This document shows, one piece after another, positions 25,547 through 31,455 of a DNA stretch of 40,867 bases. The translations under genes and the position numbers were made by a program. The DNA is from a virus. The DNA lies in the IMG/VR virus record IMGVR_UViG_3300044998_000504, positions 1 through 40,867 of that record; one strand, 5' to 3'. Every line of letters begins with the position of its first letter. The stretch's first letter is position 1. Under the pieces are notes generated by a model. That model was given only the letters and a program-made list of their open reading frames with translations. It was not told where the DNA came from and did no database searches.

Positions 25547-26605
25547 TTACGAACGGCTTGCTTGTGCAGCGGCAAGGATCAGGTCCTTGTTGTCGCGTGC
25601 CCATGCCCGGAAGCCATCGGACGACGCAAGTGCCGGGAGACGAGTCAGCATCGACCGCAGCCCTGCCACCTGATACTCCTTGCCCATGCGACCAAGGTAG
25701 GTGAACACGGCGTCCACCGTCTTGGCATCGGCACGATGCACGACCATTTGCATGGCCGCGTAGGTCGCATCCGGACGGTCAGGCACCGGTGCGTTCTTGG
25801 GGTCCTTGACGATCTCCTCGAACGTGGGCAGCTGCTCCGCCACGCGCAGGAACGCCACGAACTCGGCACCCGCACCTTCGCCGATGTAGCCCTGTGCCAC
25901 CGCCGTGAACAACTCCATCGGCAACTTGCCAATGAAGTAACTCGCCTTGACCAACGAGCGTGGCGTGCAGAACTGCCCCGGCTTGTCGGGCACCTTGTCC
26001 TGAAACACCGTGCCCGGCTTGAACTTGGCAAACGCGATGGCAAACGGGTTGATGTTGTTTCGCTCCGCCCACTCGACAAACGCATCGAGCGACGGGTCGA
26101 TGGACAACTTCATTACGCGGTTGGAAATGAACGCCAACTCACGCTGCACACCGGACCGGTCACTCTCGCGATTGCTCGCAGCAATGACAATGTCCGTGAT
26201 GTTCAGCTGCGTCTCGCCCACGCGCCCGTTGAGCAGCAGCTCGGCAGCGGGCTTCTGCACATCGGGCGGAGCCTGCCGAAACTCATCCAGAAAGATGATG
26301 TTGTATTTCGGCGAGCCCTTGCCGGGAGCCCACGGGGCTCGGGTGGTTCTGGTGATCGCAACGCCGTCCTCGTGGTCGGGCATGCGGAAACCCGCAACGT
26401 CGGGTGCCTCGCACGTGGAAAGGAAAAACTCAGTGAGACCGACGGGCTCACCGAGCTCCTTCTCCAAACGCGCGCGCACCTGACGCACGATAGACGACTT
26501 GCCGATGCCGGGGCCGGACTGCAACTCGATCGAGAAACGCTCGCCGGTCGAGAATTGCAGCTTGGCAGTGGCAACAATGATGTCAGCAGCTTGACGAAGA
26601 TCCAT
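25547..26605 (-). CDS. MoxR-like AAA+ ATPase
   Basis: A 352-residue ATPase starting at ATG 26605 (GGAG six bases upstream; the longer TTG frame is less likely). Walker A is GPGIGKSS near residues 31-38, Walker B IIFLDEFRQA near 108, sensor 1 IVIAASNRE near 145, and a Pro-rich insertion FCTPRSL near 215. The arrangement is that of MoxR/CobS-like ATPases, which form rings and remodel partners together with VWA proteins. The VWA partner lies two genes downstream in the same transcript. It is the first gene behind the promoter at 26625-26653. Confidence 0.9.
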   Translation of the reverse strand: MDLRQAADIIVATAKLQFSTGERFSIELQSGPGIGKSSIVRQVRARLEKELGEPVGLTEFFLSTCEAPDVAGFRMPDHEDGVAITRTTRAPWAPGKGSPKYNIIFLDEFRQAPPDVQKPAAELLLNGRVGETQLNITDIVIAASNRESDRSGVQRELAFISNRVMKLSIDPSLDAFVEWAERNNINPFAIAFAKFKPGTVFQDKVPDKPGQFCTPRSLVKASYFIGKLPMELFTAVAQGYIGEGAGAEFVAFLRVAEQLPTFEEIVKDPKNAPVPDRPDATYAAMQMVVHRADAKTVDAVFTYLGRMGKEYQVAGLRSMLTRLPALASSDGFRAWARDNKDLILAAAQASRS

Positions 26606-26624
26606 GTGATTCTCCAATGGTTAG

Positions 26625-26653
26625 ATAATACCAAACGTGTGTCGAAAAGTCAA
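26625..26653 (-). promoter_or_regulatory. Sigma-70-type promoter for the AAA/VWA unit
   Basis: On the minus strand TTGACT (26648-26653), a 17-base spacer and TATTAT (26625-26630), with start expected near 26618. Palindrome copy 5 begins six bases upstream of the -35 box, and a degenerate half copy (CCAAACGTGTGTCGA on the plus strand) overlaps the spacer, so the motif is placed like an operator. Confidence 0.72.
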
Positions 26654-26658
26654 AAAGT

Positions 26659-26673
26659 CCATACACTGTGTGG
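26659..26673. repeat. Palindrome copy 5 (15 bp form), at the AAA/VWA promoter
   Basis: CCATACA-C-TGTGTGG, one mismatch from consensus, immediately upstream of the -35 box. Confidence 0.85.
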
Positions 26674-26677
26674 AAAA

Positions 26678-27160
26678 TTAACCTCCTTCCTCTTGTAAGG
26701 ATTCGTTGCCGTACCGAAACTCGTGATGTACAGTGTCTACAATCCGTTGATTCACCTCCAAATAGATGTCTGGCGGATTGGTAGTCAGGTCGATGGACAT
26801 GTAGCCAAAGCCGCCGTCGTTGTTGTACCAATCGACATTGCAATTTTCGAGTGCCTCTTCGCACACCTGTTTCAACGCTTGGCTCAGCGTTCTCGGCTCA
26901 ATGGTCACAGTTTCACAAAACCTGCCATTCTCCCATTTCGAGTACTTGCACGGCACGTCGATAAAGATGTCGTCGCCGCGTGGCAGTGCAGGCTCACTGA
27001 TCGTGCCGGAGTCTCCGGAGCCATCAAACTGGATCTGAACTTCTTTGATTCCGAGAGTCCCAAGCAGCGCAAGAATGAAGTCTCTGTGCGCGCAGTTGTA
27101 GAACGGGTGTGCAATGCTCTCGGCAGCGAGAGGGATCTCAGCCTTCGATTTTGTATCCAC
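26678..27160 (-). CDS. DUF6878-like protein
   Basis: A 160-residue acidic protein with a GTG start inside the end of the upstream gene. The segment IQFDGSGDSGTISEP near residues 43-58 and the ending DWYNNDGGFGYMSIDL, then VNQRIVDTVHHEFRYG, match the pattern I know as DUF6878, a family of unknown function found in phages and large plasmids. Family assignment is from memory. It is the last gene of the accessory operon before the AAA/VWA promoter. Confidence 0.65.
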   Translation of the reverse strand: MDTKSKAEIPLAAESIAHPFYNCAHRDFILALLGTLGIKEVQIQFDGSGDSGTISEPALPRGDDIFIDVPCKYSKWENGRFCETVTIEPRTLSQALKQVCEEALENCNVDWYNNDGGFGYMSIDLTTNPPDIYLEVNQRIVDTVHHEFRYGNESLQEEGG

Positions 27161-27473
27161 GGTTCATCCATCCTTCCATTTTGATGTTGCGAAACCAATC
27201 CGCCACGGTCGGGATGCGACCGCCGCAGTCCTCTTTGACGTGTTGCTCGCCGATGTAGCGAACAGGCACGACTCTGCCATCGCTGTTCGTGATAACGGAC
27301 CCGAACACACGCTCACACTCGAAGATGCCCTGCGAGTGATGACGTAGCGCACGGTGCCGTGCATCAGCGAACTGCTCTTTCGTGGCGTCGAACCAGTCGT
27401 GTATCGCCACATAGTCCTCGACCTTGCCGCCCCACACTTTCACGGAAGTGAGGGCATGGTGGTACGGGTGCAT
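27138..27473 (-). CDS. DUF6915-like protein
   Basis: A 111-residue His-rich protein with AGGAG before ATG 27473. It shows MHPYHHALTSVKVWGG, EDYVAIHDWFDATK, RHRALRHHSQGIFECE and VRYIGEQHVKEDCG. The conserved His, Asp and Glu residues look like a metal-dependent site, though no catalytic role is established to my knowledge. The pattern resembles the family DUF6915 (from memory), often carried beside DUF6878-like genes as here. The stop lies 22 bases inside the next gene. Confidence 0.65.
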   Translation of the reverse strand: MHPYHHALTSVKVWGGKVEDYVAIHDWFDATKEQFADARHRALRHHSQGIFECERVFGSVITNSDGRVVPVRYIGEQHVKEDCGGRIPTVADWFRNIKMEGWMNRGYKIEG

Positions 27474-27489
27474 TTGTGATCTCCTGTTG

Positions 27490-27837
27490 TTAGGGTTGCG
27501 CTACAAAAAGTTTGTAGGGCGCGTTGGGTGCATTCATGATCAGCTCAGCGAGCGCCGTTTCGATGTCGTCTTTGCTGTCTTCCTCCTCTGGCATGAGTAG
27601 ATACAATCGGTAAAAGACGTTGGTATTTTTTGTCCGAAGTTGATGCGCCTCGTGAAGAATGTTCCGCACCAGAAAAACGCCGTAGTCCATACCGCTCGAA
27701 GTTCGCCGTTTGAATTTTGCCGACATCTTTTTGTACGCGCACAGCTTATCTGCCGGAACGCACACAGTTGTGTAACTTGGATTCGTGTCGATCACCTTCC
27801 AAGATTTAGGCACGCTCAAGTCGATTTGTAACTCCAC
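27490..27837 (-). CDS. Hypothetical protein
   Basis: A 115-residue protein whose best start is GTG 27837, seven bases after AGGAGG and inside the upstream gene. It begins ELQIDLSVPKSWKVIDTNP and has a basic middle (AYKKMSAKFKRRTSSG) and an acidic helical end. No domain is recognised. It contains a degenerate palindrome (27760-27775). Confidence 0.55.
   Translation of the reverse strand: MELQIDLSVPKSWKVIDTNPSYTTVCVPADKLCAYKKMSAKFKRRTSSGMDYGVFLVRNILHEAHQLRTKNTNVFYRLYLLMPEEEDSKDDIETALAELIMNAPNAPYKLFVAQP
27760..27775. repeat. Degenerate palindrome copy
   Basis: GCACACAGTTGTGTAA, three mismatches from the CCACACA-NN-TGTGTGG consensus. It may be a decayed copy or chance. Confidence 0.35.
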
Positions 27838-28225
27838 TGGGCTGCCTCCTTCTCCTCTTTGCAGTACCGCTTCTGTAATACCAGTCATACCCGTCCGGTC
27901 CCACGAACTCGGCCATGAAAGTCCGAAACGGATTCCCATAGCAGTAGTTCGTCCTGAAGTATGCGTAGGTCGGTTTGATCTCCAACGCATCCCATACCCG
28001 CAGTGTCGCCATGCCTGTGGGCAGCGCGCCTCTTAGCGCGCGGCTCCGGCCGTCTAAAGTGCGGTACGGATTGTGGACATGTTTGCCAAGCATGACCTGT
28101 ATCGCAGCGAACTCGTCGAAGGGCATGACTTTCAGGTACACGTTGTCGATGACACCGAATCTCATCATGTGATTCAGTGCCTCGATGGCACGGGGGGTCA
28201 GGTTTTCACTTGCGTCGTTCGTCAT
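27806..28225 (-). CDS. Hypothetical protein
   Basis: A 139-residue protein starting at ATG 28225 with AAAGGAG upstream. It contains LTPRAIEALNHMMRFG, DEFAAIQVMLGKHVH, and an aromatic stretch TYAYFRTNYCYGNPF near residue 90, followed by DGYDWYYRSG and an Arg-rich end (AKRRRRQPSG). Function unknown. It overlaps the genes on both sides. Confidence 0.55.
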   Translation of the reverse strand: MTNDASENLTPRAIEALNHMMRFGVIDNVYLKVMPFDEFAAIQVMLGKHVHNPYRTLDGRSRALRGALPTGMATLRVWDALEIKPTYAYFRTNYCYGNPFRTFMAEFVGPDGYDWYYRSGTAKRRRRQPSGVTNRLERA

Positions 28226-28379
28226 CTCGTTTCTCCTTTGCTGCAAGCTGTGCTTGGTACCGCGCACGCCTGATAAGCCATTCGCTGTACCACTGCCGGT
28301 TTCGCACCTCCATGTAGTCGAGGGGTTTGGGCGGCTCGTACATGCTGGCCGCCTCGATCAATGCCTGTCGGTAAGTCAT
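28206..28379 (-). CDS. 57-residue basic hypothetical protein
   Basis: The start is ATG 28379 with GGAG eight bases upstream and a one-base overlap with the preceding stop (TGATG); the long upstream extension is Arg-rich and not credible. It begins TYRQALIEAASMYEPPKPLD and ends in a basic helix (LAAKEKRDDERRK). Unknown function. Confidence 0.55.
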   Translation of the reverse strand: MTYRQALIEAASMYEPPKPLDYMEVRNRQWYSEWLIRRARYQAQLAAKEKRDDERRK

Positions 28380-28834
28380 CACTTGCACTCCTTCATGTTC
28401 AACTCTTCCTGCAAGTCGGCCAACAGCTGCTTGTCGTACGCGCTCACCTCGGCGTTCATCGCGCAGCGCGGACACAGCCACTCGCCACTCGGCTCGAACG
28501 TCCAGCCTTCGCATGCAAAGCTGTCGTCGATAGGCACAGTCGCCTCGCACGTGCCGCACTCCAGCGTGTCGTTCACGTACATGGAGACAGTCTCGGCGGT
28601 GCTGTCTGCGGCGGGGTCAGGTCCACACAGGTGTGTGGAACTCACCGGTTTGAGTGCATCGAGCACGTTGCTTGCCTCGATGATGTCGGTCTCCAGCACC
28701 GCCGCATAGGCAGAGTCGACGTACGACTCGGACTTGGCGATCCTCCGTTTTTCGAGCAGCCACTCGGTGTGCAGCAGCGACATGTGCTTGCGCAGCCACG
28801 TGAGGGTGTCGGGGTCGAGGGTGATGGTAGGCAT
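28379..28834 (-). CDS. Zinc-ribbon protein
   Basis: A 151-residue protein (ATG 28834, GGAG seven bases upstream). The N-terminal 65 residues are helical. The C-terminal part has a CxxC...CxxC zinc ribbon: LECGTCEAT near residue 95 and WLCPRCAM near 125, followed by a terminal helix. It could bind nucleic acid or act as an adaptor. Palindrome copy 6 is inside the gene, between the helical part and the ribbon. Confidence 0.65.
   Translation of the reverse strand: MPTITLDPDTLTWLRKHMSLLHTEWLLEKRRIAKSESYVDSAYAAVLETDIIEASNVLDALKPVSSTHLCGPDPAADSTAETVSMYVNDTLECGTCEATVPIDDSFACEGWTFEPSGEWLCPRCAMNAEVSAYDKQLLADLQEELNMKECK
28623..28638. repeat. Palindrome copy 6 (16 bp form), inside the zinc-ribbon gene
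   Basis: Perfect CCACACA-GG-TGTGTGG on the plus strand, read as STHLCG in the gene, in the same phase as copies 3, 4 and 12. Confidence 0.9.
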
Positions 28835-28835
28835 G

Positions 28836-28955
28836 TCAGAACTCCTGTGGGAAACGCACGATAGCGTTGAGGGTTTGAACGAACAGCAGCGCCAGCGTGA
28901 TAACGACAGCACAGATGGGCGCAAGCATCAGTGCCGCGATCAGGTAGTAGGTCAT
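28836..28955 (-). CDS. 39-residue membrane protein
   Basis: A short frame from ATG 28955: TYYLIAALMLAPICAVVITL, continuing as LALLFVQTL and ending NAIVRFPQEF. One long hydrophobic segment (about 27 residues) covers most of the protein. The start lies four bases after the upstream stop and the stop just before the next ribosome binding site. The binding site is weak. It may be a host-membrane effector or a small holin-like protein. Confidence 0.5.
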   Translation of the reverse strand: MTYYLIAALMLAPICAVVITLALLFVQTLNAIVRFPQEF

Positions 28956-28959
28956 GGGG

Positions 28960-29403
28960 TTAGCACCGTGATTCGTAGATTGCACGCTTGAACGTTTCGC
29001 TGTAGTAGACTTTGCGAAGCGGCACACCCCCCCTCTTAGGACTTACGTACAGAGCCGCCTTCAACTCTGCCAGTAGCTCGGGCCAGTACCTTGGCTGGGT
29101 GAGGTCATGGATCCGCTGCAAGATAGCCAAGGTCTCGTGCACCAGCGGACTCATGTCAACACCTCCCGCAATCAATGCCTGTTTCAGACTGGCGTAATGG
29201 AGGGAGTGCCCCTCAAGACCCTGCCTGTATGCAGTGTCGGGGATCAGGCATCCAATTGCACATTTAGTCCCGTCCGTGCCACGGTAGGCACATCGCTGTG
29301 CGGAGCCGTCGATACGCAGGGCTTGGCGGTTTTGTGTCAGCAGGTGTTTGGTCACGATGCGGGCCACTCGCCGTGCTTCCAGAATATCACTCGGGGTTTT
29401 CAT
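28960..29403 (-). CDS. Phage conserved-type protein with CAYRG / CAIGCLIPD motif
   Basis: A 147-residue protein (ATG 29403, GGAG seven bases upstream). The motif QRCAYRGTDGTKCAIGCLIPD, split by a short loop near residues 40-55, recurs in uncharacterised phage early proteins; the three cysteines could bind a metal. Two helical parts follow. It has no assigned function that I know of. Confidence 0.62.
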   Translation of the reverse strand: MKTPSDILEARRVARIVTKHLLTQNRQALRIDGSAQRCAYRGTDGTKCAIGCLIPDTAYRQGLEGHSLHYASLKQALIAGGVDMSPLVHETLAILQRIHDLTQPRYWPELLAELKAALYVSPKRGGVPLRKVYYSETFKRAIYESRC

Positions 29404-29434
29404 CTCAGTTCTCCTCTGATCAAACGACAGTCGT

Positions 29435-30190
29435 CTACACATTGCGCGTGTCGGGTTCCCAAAGAAACCCGGCCGCCTCGATGTCTGCACGCAGGCGATG
29501 CAACAAGTCGGGAAGCCGTGCTTCGAGCATAGCTTTCAACACGGCAGGCTCACTCATCAACTGCTCGTCCGTTGCATCGGGCCACACAGCCGCGCGGCGC
29601 GCAGCGTCAAGGTTGCGAACCTTTGCCGTCTTCCCGTCCCACTCGACGCGGTAACCGGGCTTGCCCTCAGCCTCGCGCGCCTTGTCGGCGTTGACGTAAG
29701 TCAACAGGCGTTCGGAATCCCCCCCGATGCCCAACGGGTCGCTCGGCCCCGTGTAGTAGATCCACGCATGAGTCGGGCCGTGCCCGTCTACGTGATACAG
29801 GGTGTTGGCAATGTAGTGCAGCGGCCCATCATCACTGCACATGTGCCACTTCAAAAGATGCGCCAACTCAGGAAAGTGCTCGCGCATTTCTGCAACGCAT
29901 TGCCCAAACTGATCGTCGAGCCACTTGCCCGCCTTGAACTTGATGATGTCGGCATATGCGCTGAACGTGTTGTGACCGTTCTTGCACTCGTCGTCCCATC
30001 GCAAGGTGATGGTGATGCGGTGGCGCGTCCTGTTCTTGTCGAAATAGCGCGTGGCTTTCCACACTTGAGTCTTGAAGGTTTTCGGTGTCTGCCCGGCGAT
30101 CGCCGCGTACATCCTCCCATCGACTCCGTGCATGATGTGTCGATGCTCGGCACGCACCGGGGCGTACGGGTTGTAGTGCTGATCCGTCAT
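29435..30190 (-). CDS. Hypothetical protein of the accessory operon
   Basis: A 251-residue protein starting at ATG 30190 with GGAG six bases upstream. Visible segments: HHIM-like HRHIMHGVDGRMYAAI, an Arg-rich RYFDKNRTRHRITITLRWDD, EFPELAH-type helices, and HGPTHAWIYYTGPSDPLGIG. The end is helical (ARLPDLLHRLRADIEAAGF). I recognise no family. It follows a 210-base gap with two palindromes and short GC-rich repeats. Confidence 0.6.
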   Translation of the reverse strand: MTDQHYNPYAPVRAEHRHIMHGVDGRMYAAIAGQTPKTFKTQVWKATRYFDKNRTRHRITITLRWDDECKNGHNTFSAYADIIKFKAGKWLDDQFGQCVAEMREHFPELAHLLKWHMCSDDGPLHYIANTLYHVDGHGPTHAWIYYTGPSDPLGIGGDSERLLTYVNADKAREAEGKPGYRVEWDGKTAKVRNLDAARRAAVWPDATDEQLMSEPAVLKAMLEARLPDLLHRLRADIEAAGFLWEPDTRNV

Positions 30191-30303
30191 GATGATCTCC
30201 TCGGTAAAGTAGGTGTATCGCTCCGTATTGCAGGAACCCCTGCCGCCACCCGTGGTCATGCGCGGAGCCAAACGCATGCGGGTGACGGCAGGGGGAGAAA
30301 AAG

Positions 30304-30318
30304 CCACACAGTGTGTGG
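30304..30318. repeat. Palindrome copy 7 (15 bp form)
   Basis: Perfect CCACACA-G-TGTGTGG in the gap upstream of the gene at 29435-30190; copy 8 is 19 bases away. Confidence 0.92.
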
Positions 30319-30322
30319 AACC

Positions 30323-30338
30323 CCACACAGGTGTGTGG
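30323..30338. repeat. Palindrome copy 8 (16 bp form)
   Basis: Perfect CCACACA-GG-TGTGTGG, paired with copy 7 four bases away. Confidence 0.92.
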
Positions 30339-30342
30339 AGAC

Positions 30343-30387
30343 GGTCGGCGCGGGCGCGGTCGGCGCGGGCGCGGTCGGCGCGGGCGC
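30343..30387. repeat. Three exact 15-bp tandem repeats
   Basis: GGTCGGCGCGGGCGC three times in a row, directly after palindrome copy 8 and outside any credible gene. Confidence 0.9.
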
Positions 30388-30400
30388 GTGATAACGCGAG

Positions 30401-30883
30401 CTACTCGCGCAGCCAGTCGTCTTGCCGACTGCGCCGTCGGGCGGCACGGGTGCGCGCCTCGGCACGGGCAATGCTGGCATCGGTGGCCAGACGGCGGCAG
30501 CCACGTCGCGTCAAAGCCCCGTATACGGCATACCAGCGGGCTTCGCGCGATCCGGGTAGGAACCCATTGCTGCCGAGCGGGCGCAGCGCACGCGACAATA
30601 GGGGCCAGTCCGTGTCCGGGTTTTCGAGGTCGAGGTAGAACCGCTGGTGCCGGGGTGGGGGGTGGCAGGGGGCGAGGGGTGCGGTCTGCTTCAGGCGCCG
30701 GAGGATGCGCGTCAGGGCGCGCGCCACGCGGCGGTGTTCCAACGAGTTCTGGTTGCGCACGGCCTGACGGTAGGCACGGAGGGCTTGGTAGATGGCCGCG
30801 GTCTGGCGCAGCGTCAGGCGCAGGCGCGGAGCGACGCAATGGGCAGCGCCGTAGGCAACATTCGGCAGGCGAGAGTGTGTCAT
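30401..30883 (-). CDS. Basic hypothetical protein, first gene of the accessory operon
   Basis: A 160-residue strongly basic protein; ATG 30883 with GGAG six bases upstream is preferred over the longer frame. It has an Arg-rich helical N-terminal half (RVARALTRILRRLKQT), a middle RFYLDLENPDTDW and LPGSREARWYAVYGALTRRG, and a basic C-terminal tail. Composition fits nucleic-acid binding. It lies directly behind the inverted-repeat control region and two palindromes, so it may be expressed early. Confidence 0.55.
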   Translation of the reverse strand: MTHSRLPNVAYGAAHCVAPRLRLTLRQTAAIYQALRAYRQAVRNQNSLEHRRVARALTRILRRLKQTAPLAPCHPPPRHQRFYLDLENPDTDWPLLSRALRPLGSNGFLPGSREARWYAVYGALTRRGCRRLATDASIARAEARTRAARRRSRQDDWLRE

Positions 30884-30902
30884 GGCTGTCTCCGAGTTTT
30901 CG

Positions 30903-30917
30903 GCACACAGTGTGTGA
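30903..30917. repeat. Palindrome copy 9 (15 bp form)
   Basis: GCACACA-G-TGTGTGA, symmetric changes at both ends, 10 bases upstream of the ribosome binding site of the gene at 30401-30883. Confidence 0.8.
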
Positions 30918-30930
30918 CGGATTGGGCAGT

Positions 30931-30945
30931 CCACACAGTGTGTGG
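30931..30945. repeat. Palindrome copy 10 (15 bp form)
   Basis: Perfect CCACACA-G-TGTGTGG, 28 bases from copy 9 and touching the first TCATTGCCAA inverted repeat. Confidence 0.92.
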
Positions 30946-30995
30946 GGATCATTGCCAAAGTTGGAAAAATGTGGAACCTAGATTGGTAATGATCC
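30946..30995. repeat. Inverted repeat pair 1 (TCATTGCCAA / TTGGTAATGA)
   Basis: Arms GGATCATTGCCAA (30946-30958) and TTGGTAATGATCC (30983-30995), 13 bp with one G/T mismatch, 24 bases apart. Confidence 0.9.
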
Positions 30996-31024
30996 ACGCT
31001 AGCGGGCATAGTGTTTCCGAGTCT

Positions 31025-31155
31025 TACTGCATCATATCATCATTGCCAAAGGTAGAGCCCCATACAAGGGTTGGGGGATTTTAGACCCCGAAGGGTCTTT
31101 TTGCGAAAATCGCGTAGGGGGAGCATATGGTTGGTAATGATGATATGATGTAGTA
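31025..31155. repeat. Inverted repeat pair 2, 25-bp arms
   Basis: Arms at 31025-31049 and 31131-31155 pair over 25 bp with two G/T mismatches and 81 bases between. Each arm contains the CATTGCCAA/TTGGTAATG core extended by ATCATATC/GATATGAT. A small hairpin lies between the arms. Confidence 0.9.
31083..31102 (+). terminator. Possible plus-strand terminator
   Basis: Stem AGACCC (31083-31088), loop CGAA, stem GGGTCT (31093-31098), then TTTT. The stem is short and the T run modest. On the minus strand the same stem has a UUCG loop but no T run. No plus-strand gene ends here, so it could end a small RNA. Confidence 0.35.
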
Positions 31156-31187
31156 TATCTATAAAGTACTAGTAATAAAGCCTTCCC

Positions 31188-31231
31188 TCATTGCCAATCG
31201 GTGTGTCCGTTTACAACCCCGCTGGCAATGA
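31188..31231. repeat. Inverted repeat pair 3 (TCATTGCCA / TGGCAATGA)
   Basis: Perfect 9-bp arms at 31188-31196 and 31223-31231, 26 bases apart; the third pair of the same site. Confidence 0.85.
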
Positions 31232-31401
31232 CCGCCCCATCCCTGCACCCTTGCACCCTCACGTATGCGCCGTTATCACGCTTTTTCGCGCAAAAACTCA
31301 ATCTTTCAAAGTTTCCTGCGCCAAAACTCGATTTAGTTGGGGTCTTACTTTCAAAGTTTCGCATGGCAAAAATTTCGGCGGTTTTGGCTCACGATGACCT
31401 G

Positions 31402-31434
31402 AAAAAAGCCCCCGACCCTTGCGGATCGGGGGCT
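31402..31434 (-). terminator. Rho-independent terminator after the gene at 31456
   Basis: GC-rich stem GCCCCCGA (31408-31415) with TCGGGGGC (31426-31433), extended by an inner CC/GG, followed on the minus strand by TTTTTT. It ends the transcript of the gene at 31456-32028. Confidence 0.82.
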
Positions 31435-31438
31435 TGTT

Positions 31439-31453
31439 CCACACAGTGTGTGG
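31439..31453. repeat. Palindrome copy 11 (15 bp form)
   Basis: Perfect CCACACA-G-TGTGTGG between the stop codon of the gene at 31456 and its terminator, the same placement as copies 1 and 2. Confidence 0.92.
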
Positions 31454-31455
31454 GA

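Larger units (their letters stand above)
30884..31455. other. Non-coding control region, candidate origin or master regulatory region
   Basis: A 572-base stretch without a credible gene between two minus-strand genes. It holds two palindromes near its left end, three inverted pairs of a TCATTRCCAA site (30946-31231), an AT-rich stretch at 31150-31180 rich in TATA-like steps, a small hairpin at 31083-31102, and a strong minus-strand terminator and another palindrome at its right end. Bases 31240-31400 show only repeated CAAAACTC/CTTTCAAAGTTTC-type words. The arrangement fits an origin, a repressor-controlled promoter region, or both. Confidence 0.65.

Noticed and set aside
25562-26698. A 378-codon plus-strand frame
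   Set aside because: Antisense to the MoxR ATPase, whose Walker motifs are clear; composition is atypical (His/Arg/Leu).
29868-30908. A 346-codon minus-strand frame
   Set aside because: Arg/Pro-rich text overlapping two better supported genes and a repeat-filled gap; no ribosome binding site.
30313-30981. A 222-codon plus-strand frame
   Set aside because: Made of the 15-bp repeats and the antisense of the basic gene at 30401-30883; low-complexity Arg/Gly.
30884-31455. A tRNA or structured RNA gene in the control region
   Set aside because: No cloverleaf, T-loop or CCA-type end is visible; the structure present is inverted repeats.
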